Positions 8,503 to 14,767 of a stretch of DNA of 24,339 nt are shown here, piece after piece (positions within the stretch are counted from its first letter, which is position 1; every line of letters starts with the position of its first letter). The notes under the pieces were generated by a model. It ran no database searches. It was given only the letters and a program-made list of their open reading frames with translations, and was not told the origin of the DNA. The stretch is from Syntrophobacterales bacterium (lineage in GTDB: Bacteria > Desulfobacterota > Desulfobaccia > Desulfobaccales > 0-14-0-80-60-11), in the NCBI GenBank assembly GCA_023229795.1, contig JALNYP010000061.1, positions 1 to 24,339 on the forward strand. Reading direction: 5' to 3'. Both the position numbers and the translations under genes were made by a program.

Positions 8503-9342
8503 ATGTTGAAACGATCAGTTATCGTTCTCAGTTTGGCCTTGATAGTTTCGCTTGGCGTCCCCCCTCAATGTCAGGCGAGTCCAAGTCAAAAACCTATAAG
8601 TATTGAAAACAAAACCCGAGCAACCACCCCGCCGATAAAGATTACCCTGCGGCCGGACGGCAAGTTTTTGCTGGAGCCCCTCACCCCGCCCCCGAAGGCC
8701 CTCGTCATCCCGCCCTCTCCGCCGACTCAAAAGGGGGAGAGAACCGGCCGCATTCCTCCGACATCATATAATCAAATAGAAAGCGGGAGTTTCATTCAAT
8801 TGGTCTTATCCAAAGTTCGCCGTGCCCGTTATGCCTGGGGCGAGTCCCTGGAGACCGGATCTGCCACGGATTGTTCCGGCTTCACCCGGTTCATCTATCG
8901 CCTGTGCAAGATTGAACTGCCCCGCACCAGCGCCGAACAGTCTCGGGTGGGCCAGGAGGTGACTCACCGCCTGGATTTCTCCAAGCTGCAAGCTGGCGAT
9001 CTCCTCTTCTTCCGTGAAGGAAAGCGGTCAGTGGGCCATGCCGGCATCTACCTGGGAGAAGGGAAGATGGTTCACGCAACCAGCAATGCGGGCGGGGTTG
9101 TGGTCAGCGAGTTGGACCAGGACTATTACGTCAACAACTTTGTAGTGGCTAAGCGGGTATTGGAGAAACGATATAAGTGGGCAGATTTTCCGGGGTTAAG
9201 CCCGGCGGCCAGAAACCGGGATTGGGATTCCCCGGTTTTGACCCCCTCCCCTCTTCCCAGGCCTCTGCCGCCACCTTTGCCCAAGCCCCTGCTGAAAATG
9301 TTTTGGCCTTGGGAATGCCAGGGTTTCAAGCCTTGCGCTTAA
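8503..9342 (+). CDS. Exported NlpC/P60 peptidoglycan endopeptidase
   Basis: A 279-residue secreted cysteine peptidase. ATG 8503 follows AAGGAG by 8 bases and begins a signal peptide (LKRSVIVLSLALIVSLG) with likely cleavage near QCQAS. A proline/threonine-rich linker covers about residues 35-88. The NlpC/P60 domain spans about 95-235: Cys124 in ATDCSGFTRFIYR, His179 in VGHAGIYLGEG and His191 in MVHATS form the expected catalytic set. The C-terminal tail (about 240-279) is very proline-rich, with PLPRPLPPPLPKPLL. It cuts peptide cross-links of peptidoglycan. At the end of a transfer operon it could open the wall for the secretion channel, a job done by VirB1-type enzymes elsewhere; that role is inferred from position. 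Confidence 0.86.
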   Translation: MLKRSVIVLSLALIVSLGVPPQCQASPSQKPISIENKTRATTPPIKITLRPDGKFLLEPLTPPPKALVIPPSPPTQKGERTGRIPPTSYNQIESGSFIQLVLSKVRRARYAWGESLETGSATDCSGFTRFIYRLCKIELPRTSAEQSRVGQEVTHRLDFSKLQAGDLLFFREGKRSVGHAGIYLGEGKMVHATSNAGGVVVSELDQDYYVNNFVVAKRVLEKRYKWADFPGLSPAARNRDWDSPVLTPSPLPRPLPPPLPKPLLKMFWPWECQGFKPCA

Positions 9343-9713
9343 GAGGGCTTGACGGGTGCTATTTATGACGATCAATAGAGCCTTAGATGTGCCCTTACAC
9401 CCCCCTCCCCTTTTCAGACCCAGGGGGATCTATCCTTCTTCTCTCCCGCCTCGTCATCGAGTTTTCCTTCCAAACATGTATCAATCATAGGTCCTCCATG
9501 GAGATCAGATAAATGGGCCTCCCGATGGCAAGCATTTTTTCTCTGTCTCGGCCGAGGAGTGTAGCCTAAAAACGAACATTAAAATAAATCTATACTGTAG
9601 CTTCTAAATGCTTTATTTATAGGCTACGTTATAGTATGTATAAAATAATTTTAGTCGGTTTTCACCGACAGAGGTCGAAACCGGCTTCAAAAGTCTCCTG
9701 AGGCAGGGAAATA
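9343..9713. other. 371-base intergenic region, AT-rich second half with inverted repeats
   Basis: No gene is visible. The first half is C/T-rich on the plus strand. A perfect 10-bp palindrome, CTCGGCCGAG, lies at 9547-9556. The AT-rich stretch from about 9570 to 9652 lies between 8-bp inverted arms and the recombinase gene. A hairpin GTCGGT-TTTC-ACCGAC lies at 9654-9669. This is where a recombination (res) site for the downstream serine recombinase would be expected, and base composition changes sharply from the transfer operon. Confidence 0.5.
9561..9627. repeat. Inverted repeat GTAGCCTA/TAGGCTAC, possible res-type site
   Basis: GTAGCCTA at 9561-9568 is repeated in inverted orientation as TAGGCTAC at 9620-9627, with an AT-rich 51-base spacer. 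Inside and just outside the right arm, TATACT (9591) and AGTATG (9634) form a second imperfect symmetric pair. Serine resolvases act on such AT-rich, symmetric sites directly upstream of their own genes. Assignment as a res site is inference. Confidence 0.35.
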
Positions 9714-10337
9714 ATGACAGACTCCCCCAAAGTAATCGGCTACCTTCGTGTCAGCACTCAGGACCAGGACCTGGAAAAAAACAAGGCCGACATCCTATTC
9801 TTTGCCAACGAGCGACGACTCGGCAACGTCGATTGGGTGGAAGAGAAAATTTCCGGCACCAAGGATTGGCGCAAACGCGAGCTTGGGCAGGTGGTAGCTT
9901 CCCTGCAAAAAGACGACTGGCTCATCACACCGGAGTTCAGCCGGTTGGCCCGGTCAACCTTGCAGATTTTAGAGATTCTGGCTGATCTGAAAAAGAAAGG
10001 CGTCCACGTGTACGTGCTCAAGGGAGCGCAGCATATCAACGACTCCATTGAGTCAAAAGTTTTTCTGACCATGATGGCGCTGTTCAGCGAGATTGAGCGG
10101 GACTTGATTTCGGCCCGAACCACAGAGGCCCTCAAAGCCCGGAAAGCCGCCGGCGTGAAGCTTGGTAGGCCAAAAGGTGCTGGCAAAAGCAAGTTGGACC
10201 AACACCGGCCGGAGATTGAGGCCCTACTCAAAAACGGCTCCTCGATCAGCTTTGTCGCAGATCGCTATAATGTTGCCAGGTCCACAATGCACGATTGGCT
10301 TAAGAAGAAAAAAATTGATAGGACGCCGCGGCCGTAG
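9714..10337 (+). CDS. Serine recombinase (resolvase/invertase family)
   Basis: A 207-residue site-specific recombinase of the small serine family. The catalytic domain begins IGYLRVSTQDQD, with the nucleophile at Ser14. Conserved arginines follow in EFSRLARSTLQ, then the long E-helix (LTMMALFSEIERDLISARTTEAL). The linker KLGRPKGAG leads to a C-terminal helix-turn-helix (about 160-200, SISFVADRYNVARSTMHDWLK). The length is usual for Tn3-type resolvases and DNA invertases. ATG 9714 is preceded by a weak GGCAGGGA site. The stop is followed after 13 bases by the TTG start of the helicase. Substrates could be a plasmid multimer site or an invertible segment; no invertible flanks were seen. Confidence 0.9.
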   Translation: MTDSPKVIGYLRVSTQDQDLEKNKADILFFANERRLGNVDWVEEKISGTKDWRKRELGQVVASLQKDDWLITPEFSRLARSTLQILEILADLKKKGVHVYVLKGAQHINDSIESKVFLTMMALFSEIERDLISARTTEALKARKAAGVKLGRPKGAGKSKLDQHRPEIEALLKNGSSISFVADRYNVARSTMHDWLKKKKIDRTPRP

Positions 10338-10350
10338 AGGACGAAGCACC

Positions 10351-11313
10351 TTGCTCACCCTGAGAATCGAGAACCGGATCACTCTCTTCCCCCTCGGGGA
10401 GTTGCCCCAATCTGCGCTGGATCTCCTCAAGGACCGGCTGAGCTTCACCAATCCGGCCTGGCTGGAAAACCAGAAGCACGGTTATTCCAACTGGCGGGTC
10501 CCTATGGAACTGAGCTTCTGGCGGGAGGCCGACGACGCCCTAGTGATGCCCCGGGGAATCATCGGGCAGGCTATCTGGATTCTCCGGGACGCCGGCGTCC
10601 AGTTTCAGGTTGACAATCAAACGAGGCGGCTCCGGGAAGTGGTTTTCCGGTTTACTGGCAAATTAAAAGGCTTTCAGGACGAGGCGGTGGCGGCCGTGAT
10701 GCACCGGGATTTCGGCACCCTGTCAGCGCCGACCGGCTCCGGCAAGACGGTCATGGCCCTGGCGGTGATCGCCAAACGACGGCAGCCGGCCTTAATCGTA
10801 GTCCACAACAGGGAACTGCTCAACCAGTGGGTTGACCGGATCGGGGCTTTCCTGGGTGTCCCGGCCGACCAGGTGGGGGTGATCGGCGACGGCAAACTGA
10901 CGGTTGGAGAGAAGATCACCGTGGCCTTGGTCCAAACCTTATACAAGTGTTCCCATGGGGTTGCACCGCATATCGGGCACCTGGCGGTGGATGAATGTCA
11001 CCGGGCCCCTGCCCGGACCTTTACTGAGGCGGTCACGGCCTTCGACTCGAAATTCATGCTGGGCCTGAGCGCCACTCCCTGGCGGCGGGACGGGTTAAGC
11101 CGGCTGATCTATTGGTTTCTGGGAAACAAGGTGTACGAGGTGGAGCGGGACGGCTTGATTGAGGACGGTCACATCCTGGAAGCGGAGGTGGTTATCAGGG
11201 AAACCGAATTTGAGCCTTTTAGCGACCCGTCTAAAGCCTACTCCCAAATGTTATCGGAGCTTACCGGGAACCAGGAGCGCAATACGCTGATAACTGAGGA
11301 CGTGGCGCAATAG
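10351..11313 (+). CDS. SF2 DEAD/DEAH-type helicase, N-terminal half, ended by an in-frame amber codon
   Basis: This encodes the first RecA-like lobe of a superfamily 2 helicase of the RAD25/UvsW-like kind, 320 residues from a TTG at 10351. An N-terminal domain of about 100 residues (LRIENRITLFPLG onward) precedes motif I (SAPTGSGKTVMALAV), motif Ia region (VVHNRELLNQW), motif II (VDECHRAP) and motif III (LSATPWRRDG). Reading stops at TAG 11311-11313, just before the second lobe, and the same frame then continues open to 11727. An in-frame region upstream to 10162 overlaps the recombinase gene and is not native. The gene is probably a recent nonsense mutant, because sequence on both sides of the TAG reads as one continuous helicase. 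The frame has no motif V or VI before the stop, so this half alone should not unwind DNA. Confidence 0.82.
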   Translation: MLTLRIENRITLFPLGELPQSALDLLKDRLSFTNPAWLENQKHGYSNWRVPMELSFWREADDALVMPRGIIGQAIWILRDAGVQFQVDNQTRRLREVVFRFTGKLKGFQDEAVAAVMHRDFGTLSAPTGSGKTVMALAVIAKRRQPALIVVHNRELLNQWVDRIGAFLGVPADQVGVIGDGKLTVGEKITVALVQTLYKCSHGVAPHIGHLAVDECHRAPARTFTEAVTAFDSKFMLGLSATPWRRDGLSRLIYWFLGNKVYEVERDGLIEDGHILEAEVVIRETEFEPFSDPSKAYSQMLSELTGNQERNTLITEDVAQ

Positions 11314-11331
11314 GCCGGGAGCGGTGTCGGG

Positions 11332-11727
11332 GTGTGCCTGGTACTGACTGACCGGAAGGCGCATTGCGAGGTCTTGGCGGCTATGCTGGCTGGCCTTGGG
11401 GTCCAGGCCGCGGTACTGACCGGGGACCTGAAAAACGGAGAGCGGGTTCGCATAGTCAACGATCTGAACGCTGGTGAGGTTAAGGTGCTGGTGGCGACCG
11501 GGCAACTCATTGGTGAGGGATTCGACTGTCCCGCACTTTCTACCCTTTTTCTGGCGACTCCCATCCGGTTCAGCGGTCGGGTGCTGCGGCCGGCGCCGGG
11601 GAAAGAGAAAACCCGGGTTTACGATTACGTGGATGAGAATGTTGGTGTTCTGGTCAATGCGGCCCGGGCGCGGGCGCGGGCTTATGGACTCGCGGAGAAG
11701 GATCGCCAGGAAAGCCTTTTTGGATAA
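11332..11727 (+). CDS. SF2 helicase, C-terminal half, same frame after the amber codon
   Basis: This frame is identical to that of the preceding half and carries the second RecA-like lobe: motif IV region (CLVLTDRKAHCEVL), motif V (ATGQLIGEGFDCPALSTLFL) and motif VI (RFSGRVLRPAPGKEKTRVYDY). A GTG at 11332 could restart translation, but there is no good ribosome binding site and the codons between 11314 and 11331 also look native (AGSGVG). Together with the upstream half it would make a 458-residue protein, a usual size. The two halves could still complement as separate chains if both are translated; more likely the gene is inactive or depends on suppression. Confidence 0.78.
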   Translation: MCLVLTDRKAHCEVLAAMLAGLGVQAAVLTGDLKNGERVRIVNDLNAGEVKVLVATGQLIGEGFDCPALSTLFLATPIRFSGRVLRPAPGKEKTRVYDYVDENVGVLVNAARARARAYGLAEKDRQESLFG

Positions 11728-11745
11728 AGGCAAGGAACAGGGCAG

Positions 11746-11991
11746 ATGCAGCGGATTATCTCCTTACTCATCGCAATCGGACTGCTTTCTTCATGTACAG
11801 AGGCCCAGGTACGTGACGGCCTACAAGATTTTTTTAACGGTCATAAGACCGGCCTCGAGGAAGTGCACTATATTCCCGGCGGTCCAACCCTATGGGAACA
11901 GGAAGCGGAATTAAATAAGGCCTGGTACAAAAATCACGACTACCCGATGCCGGCCAAATACATAAAGGGTGCTTGGGATTTTGGGATTTAG
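11746..11991 (+). CDS. Small lipoprotein, unknown function
   Basis: An 81-residue protein with a short signal peptide and lipobox LLSSC (Cys17). The mature part of about 64 residues is polar, with an aromatic-rich C-terminus (YPMPAKYIKGAWDFGI). An AAGGAAC site lies 8 bases before ATG 11746. It follows the helicase by 18 bases and may be co-transcribed with it. I do not recognise the family. A small lipoprotein immediately before a toxin-antitoxin block could be simple cargo. Confidence 0.65.
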   Translation: MQRIISLLIAIGLLSSCTEAQVRDGLQDFFNGHKTGLEEVHYIPGGPTLWEQEAELNKAWYKNHDYPMPAKYIKGAWDFGI

Positions 11992-12022
11992 TGGCGCCCC
12001 CAAAGGGAGAGGATTCCGATTT

Positions 12023-12064
12023 TGTTATGATAAAATTATTGCGTGGGCGTATCATATATGATAC
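12023..12064 (+). promoter_or_regulatory. Extended -10 promoter and 16-bp palindromic operator of the toxin-antitoxin locus
   Basis: TGTTATGAT at 12023-12031 fits an extended -10 element (TG-N-TATGAT). Eighteen bases downstream lies a perfect 16-bp palindrome, GTATCATATATGATAC (12049-12064), before the toxin remnant at 12083. Antitoxins of the HigA type bind palindromes at this position to repress their own operon, so the XRE protein at 12890 is the likely ligand. The palindrome is directly visible; its use as an operator is inference. Confidence 0.6.
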
Positions 12065-12082
12065 AAATCTTAAGGGCTATCT

Positions 12083-12178
12083 ATGACAAGCGAACACCTG
12101 AGCGAGATACCCATTGTTTTCTATCGCACCTCGGTCGGCATTGAGCCGGTATGTGATTCAAGGATCATTAAGGAATAG
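12083..12178 (+). pseudogene. Remnant of a Gp49/HigB-type toxin gene
   Basis: The 31-codon frame encodes IPIVFYRTSVGIEPV, which resembles the N-terminus of phage-derived Gp49-like (RelE/HigB superfamily) toxins, usually about 100-120 residues and beginning PIVFYRTxxGxEPVRxWL. After EPV the sequence departs (CDSRIIKE) and stops. The tail could correspond to a later family segment (RRIIGED-like), suggesting an internal deletion plus truncation. The family's matching antitoxin type is encoded intact at 12890. The catalytic C-terminal part of the toxin is missing, so no activity is expected. The call rests on a short match from memory. Confidence 0.5.
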
Positions 12179-12217
12179 GCGGCGTTTGTTTGAGTGTGGC
12201 GTAGAAAGGACTAAAGC

Positions 12218-12556
12218 ATGAAGGAACTATACTCGACTCGGGAAGAAGTTATAAAGTGTTTACGGCGTACCCTGCCATATCTGCGTAGGCGGTACGGAGT
12301 GGTTCGTCTTGCCCTTTATGGGTCCTTTGTGCATGGCTCGGCGGATAAGGACAGTGATGTGGATTTGATAGTGGAACTTTCCCGCCCCCTTGGATTGGGG
12401 TTTGTTGGTCTGGCTCAATATCTAGAAAGAAAGCTGGGCCGCAAAGTTGATTTGGCAACCATCGAAACCTTGCGGCAAAGTTTGAATTCGCCACGTCATC
12501 GCGACATGGCGGTGAACATACAGGAGTCCATGGCCGATGTCCAGGAAGAGGCGTGA
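12218..12556 (+). CDS. mntA: MntA-type minimal nucleotidyltransferase antitoxin
   Basis: A 112-residue minimal nucleotidyltransferase. The signature GSx10DxD is complete: Gly35-Ser36 in LYGSFVHGS, and Asp47/Asp49 in SDVDLIVEL. Later comes RKVDLATIETL with the third conserved acidic position. In characterised MNT-HEPN pairs, MntA adds AMP groups to a tyrosine of the HEPN toxin and so inactivates it. An AGAAAGGA site precedes ATG 12218, and the 3' end overlaps the HEPN gene by 20 bases, as usual for these pairs. It lies between a toxin remnant and an unrelated antitoxin gene. Confidence 0.9.
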   Translation: MKELYSTREEVIKCLRRTLPYLRRRYGVVRLALYGSFVHGSADKDSDVDLIVELSRPLGLGFVGLAQYLERKLGRKVDLATIETLRQSLNSPRHRDMAVNIQESMADVQEEA

Positions 12557-12875
12557 GAAGGAATACCTATCGGATATGGTAGAGGCGATGCAGCGCATTA
12601 TCGATTATACTGTTGAGCTTACTTACGAGGAGTTCCTGGCTGACCGGAAGACCCAGGATGCAGTGCTTCGCAATCTGCAAGTAATGGGAGAGGCGGTGAA
12701 GAAACTCTCGGCTCCTGTAAAACAGGCGCATCCGCACTTGCCTTGGAAGGAAATGGCCGGAATGCGGGACAAGGTGGTGCATGATTATTTCGGCATCAAC
12801 TATGATATTGTCTGGTCGATAGCCAAGAGGGAACTTCCGGTGTTGTTGCCATCTTTAACCGCCATACTTCCCTGA
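12537..12875 (+). CDS. hepT: HepT-type HEPN ribonuclease toxin (DUF86)
   Basis: A 112-residue all-helical HEPN-domain protein. The nuclease motif Rx4HxY is intact: Arg77, His82 and Tyr84 in RDKVVHDYFGINYDIVW. The tyrosine is the residue that MntA partners AMPylate in studied systems. The preceding DUF86 pattern is clear (LRNLQVMGEAVKKLS, then PWKEMAGMRD). The ATG at 12537 lies within the mntA gene; later in-frame starts would remove helix 1. The toxin presumably cleaves RNA when not modified. The pair may stabilise the element or act in phage defence. Confidence 0.9.
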   Translation: MSRKRREKEYLSDMVEAMQRIIDYTVELTYEEFLADRKTQDAVLRNLQVMGEAVKKLSAPVKQAHPHLPWKEMAGMRDKVVHDYFGINYDIVWSIAKRELPVLLPSLTAILP

Positions 12876-12889
12876 AGTGAGAAGACAAT

Positions 12890-13174
12890 ATGAGCGAAAA
12901 AGACCAACATTGGGGATCTAAACTTGATGACTTCCTGCACGAGGAGGGCATTTACGAGGTAGCGAAGGCGGAGGCGCTTACACGCGTGATTACGTGGCAG
13001 ATTGCCGAGGAAATGCGCAAGCAGGGCATTACCAAAACGCAAATGGCCGAACGGATGAAGACAAGTCGTGCGCAGGTTGACAGGATTCTCAAGGCAAAAG
13101 GAAACGTGACAATTGAGACGCTGCAACGCGCCGCCGCGCTTGTTGGACGTGAACTTCGCCTTGAATTAGTGTAG
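12890..13174 (+). CDS. HigA-like XRE antitoxin (partner of Gp49-type toxins)
   Basis: A 94-residue DNA-binding protein. The N-terminal part (HWGSKLDDFLHEEGIYEVAKAE) is typical of antitoxins paired with Gp49-like toxins. A helix-turn-helix of the XRE type follows at about residues 44-86 (GITKTQMAERMKTSRAQVDRIL, then TIETLQRAAALVGRELRLEL). It starts 15 bases after the HEPN stop with a modest GAGAAG site. Its usual toxin should lie immediately upstream, but that place is taken by mntA-hepT, and only a toxin fragment remains before them. It may act as an orphan antitoxin and as repressor at the 12049-12064 palindrome. Confidence 0.82.
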   Translation: MSEKDQHWGSKLDDFLHEEGIYEVAKAEALTRVITWQIAEEMRKQGITKTQMAERMKTSRAQVDRILKAKGNVTIETLQRAAALVGRELRLELV

Positions 13175-13189
13175 GCAGACTACTAATCG

Positions 13190-13363
13190 GTGGCGGCCCG
13201 CAGGGTTCCAGAAATACGAAAGCGCCGCAGTGCTGCTGGGCCGAGCGGTTACACCTCGGTTCTTCTCGATCATGATCCCGACGCATTAGCGATTCTTAAG
13301 GTACGGCAAGACACAATCAAGGCCACCGGACCATCACAAGTGTTCACCTCTGATAGCCTTTAG
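13190..13363 (+). CDS. Possible short or remnant ORF, unknown
   Basis: A 57-codon open frame with GTG start. The C-terminal part (GYTSVLLDHDPDALAILKVRQ) reads like protein, and the N-terminal part is rich in arginine and alanine. There is no clear ribosome binding site and I do not recognise the sequence. It could be the degraded end of a gene lost at the edge of the toxin-antitoxin block. A 10-bp palindrome, GATCATGATC, lies inside it (13269-13278). Confidence 0.2.
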   Translation: MAARRVPEIRKRRSAAGPSGYTSVLLDHDPDALAILKVRQDTIKATGPSQVFTSDSL

Positions 13364-13410
13364 CGCCTTTCCTTTCCCTCCCCATCCCCCACGGCTCGAC
13401 AAACCAGAAA

Positions 13411-13436
13411 CCCGCCACAAGGTGGGCCGTTTTTTA
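13411..13436 (+). terminator. Rho-independent terminator
   Basis: CCCGCC-ACAA-GGTGGG (13411-13426, one G-U pair) is followed by CCG and six T's at 13430-13435. It stands between the toxin-antitoxin block and parA and should insulate the partition operon from upstream transcription. Confidence 0.75.
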
Positions 13437-13448
13437 TAAAAGATATTG

Positions 13449-13533
13449 CTTTCTTCTTTTCGTTCCTATATGTTGTGAAGAAAGAAAAGACGATTGCAGT
13501 TTATCTTTTAAGATCGATAGCAAGAAAACACGA
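13449..13533. repeat. Repeats upstream of parA, candidate partition site or operator
   Basis: CTTTCTTC (13449-13456) and GAAGAAAG (13477-13484) form perfect 8-bp inverted arms 20 bases apart. AAGAAAAGACGA (13482-13493) recurs as AAGAAAACACGA (13522-13533), exactly 40 bases on and differing at one base. The region is AT-rich and lies directly before parA, where ribbon-helix-helix partners such as ParG usually bind to regulate the operon and mark the centromere. No good ribosome binding site precedes the parA ATG. Confidence 0.4.
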
Positions 13534-13543
13534 AAGTTAATCT

Positions 13544-14203
13544 ATGAAAACTATTGTTCTCGCAAGCCAGAAAGGGGGAGCCGGGAAAACCACTCTCGCC
13601 GCCCATCTCGCCGTGGCCGCTGAAAAGGCCGGTGACGGCCCCTGTGTTCTAATTGACACCGACCCCCAGGCCTCGCTTGCCGCCTGGTGGAATGTCCGGG
13701 AGGAGGAATTGCCCAGCTTCGCTCCCGCGACCCTAAAAGAGCTACCCGGCAAGCTAGAGGCCTTGGCCAAGGCTGGATTCGTCTACGCCTTCATCGACAC
13801 GCCCCCGGCTATTACAGAGTCCATTCGAACCGTGGTGGCCCAAGCCGATTTCGTTATTATCCCGACCCGCCCCAGTCCACACGACTTGCGCGCCGTCGGG
13901 CGCACGGTCGAACTGGCCGCCGACGTAGGCCGCCCCTTTGCCTTTGCCGTAACCCAAGCCAAGTCCAACAGCCGATTGACCGTTCAAGCCATGGCCGCCC
14001 TGTCCGAGCACGGCGTTGTGGCCGGGGCCATCGTGCATGACCGGGTTGACTATGCCGCCTCGATGATCGATGGCCGCACGGTCCTTGAGACCGGACCCCG
14101 GGGCCGCAGCGCGGGCGAGGTTATTGAACTTTGGGCTTTCGTGAAATCTCGATTTATCGACAGCAAGAAAGCCAGAAACCAAAAAGGAACGCAGAATGGC
14201 TAA
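13544..14203 (+). CDS. parA: ParA-family partition ATPase
   Basis: A 219-residue ParA/MinD-type ATPase without an N-terminal DNA-binding domain, hence of the small class Ib kind. The deviant Walker A motif is KGGAGKTT (residues 10-17, signature lysine 10), the switch region is LIDTDPQASLAAWW (36-49) and the Walker B region is YAFIDTPPAITE. Later family features include DFVIIPTRPSPHDLRA. The protein moves or positions plasmid copies on the nucleoid together with a small DNA-binding partner encoded by the overlapping downstream gene. The start ATG 13544 gives a normal length, though no Shine-Dalgarno is visible, so translation may be leaderless or weak. Confidence 0.92.
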   Translation: MKTIVLASQKGGAGKTTLAAHLAVAAEKAGDGPCVLIDTDPQASLAAWWNVREEELPSFAPATLKELPGKLEALAKAGFVYAFIDTPPAITESIRTVVAQADFVIIPTRPSPHDLRAVGRTVELAADVGRPFAFAVTQAKSNSRLTVQAMAALSEHGVVAGAIVHDRVDYAASMIDGRTVLETGPRGRSAGEVIELWAFVKSRFIDSKKARNQKGTQNG

Positions 14204-14453
14204 GAAACCCGCTGATTTGTCCTCATCCCTGGTTGCCGTCAAAGGCCAGGCCGCTGCACCCCTCGACGCTACGGGGCGGCTGGAGGAGGCCGCACCGCCG
14301 ACGTCAACAAGAAGCGCGCCGTTAAACTTCAAAGTTGACGCAGAGTTTCGCCGCCGCTTCCGGCAGCGCGCCGCAGAAGCTGACCTTAAGCTCAATGAGC
14401 TATTGCGCCAGGCCCTGGATGCGTGGGAGGAAAAATACCGAGAGGGACGATAG
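14196..14453 (+). CDS. Small ribbon-helix-helix partner of ParA (ParG/ParB-like)
   Basis: An 85-residue protein overlapping the parA end by 8 bases. The first 40 residues are flexible and rich in Ala/Pro/Ser. Residues 43-80 (LNFKVDAEFRRRFRQRAAE, then KLNELLRQALDAWEEKY) fit a ribbon-helix-helix DNA-binding fold: a beta strand with alternating residues followed by two helices. This layout, a disordered basic tail plus ribbon-helix-helix, is that of ParG-type centromere-binding proteins, where the tail stimulates the ATPase. It probably binds the repeats upstream of parA. A terminator follows 35 bases after the stop. Confidence 0.75.
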   Translation: MAKKPADLSSSLVAVKGQAAAPLDATGRLEEAAPPTSTRSAPLNFKVDAEFRRRFRQRAAEADLKLNELLRQALDAWEEKYREGR

Positions 14454-14487
14454 TCGATGAGGTAGGATGAATTTGCGAAATTAATGC

Positions 14488-14522
14488 AACGCCCCTCCGA
14501 AAATTCAAGAGTGGCGTTTTTG
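14488..14522 (+). terminator. Rho-independent terminator after the partition operon
   Basis: AACGCC with CTC pairs to GAG with GGCGTT (14488-14497 with 14507-14518, one mismatch), and the T-run at 14517-14521 follows. It ends the parA operon. Confidence 0.7.
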
Positions 14523-14575
14523 CTCTAAAGGCCGTTTGCGGGACTCATCGCCAGCGACCCCAAATTTCGAAATAG

Positions 14576-14767
14576 TTAACACCTTGGCGTATGATCCAGG
14601 ATTTCCAACATCATTTTTTCGCGACGGCGATCCGCCTCCCCGGCGATGATGAGATAGGAAACCATCAAGATCCCCGAGGCGAATAGCCAAAAAAGGTTCC
14701 CGTCAAAGTAGTTGATAGCTTCCACTGGTTTACTCGCTTTCAAATCTTCCAGAGGTTGGAGAATCAA
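14576..14767 (-). CDS. Possible small membrane protein after the HD-GYP gene
   Basis: A 63-residue frame starting at TTG 14767 inside the 3' end of the HD-GYP gene. It has one strong hydrophobic segment (LFWLFASGILMVSYLIIAG) followed by a charged tail (EADRRREKMMLEILDH). No ribosome binding site is visible, so it would need coupling to the upstream gene. Alternatively it was once part of a longer protein. The hydrophobic segment followed by a basic, then acidic tail is protein-like, but support is thin. Confidence 0.33.
   Translation of the reverse strand: MILQPLEDLKASKPVEAINYFDGNLFWLFASGILMVSYLIIAGEADRRREKMMLEILDHTPRC

Noticed and set aside
9398..9435. C-run and G-run after the NlpC/P60 gene as a terminator
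   Set aside because: CCCCCT and AGGGGG can pair across a long loop, but no T-run follows.
10162..10350. N-terminal extension of the helicase frame
   Set aside because: It lies within the recombinase gene in another frame; helicase-like sequence begins only near TTG 10351.
11311..11313. Pyrrolysine or other sense reading of TAG
   Set aside because: Several other genes in the window end with TAG, and there is no sign of a pyrrolysine-type enzyme.
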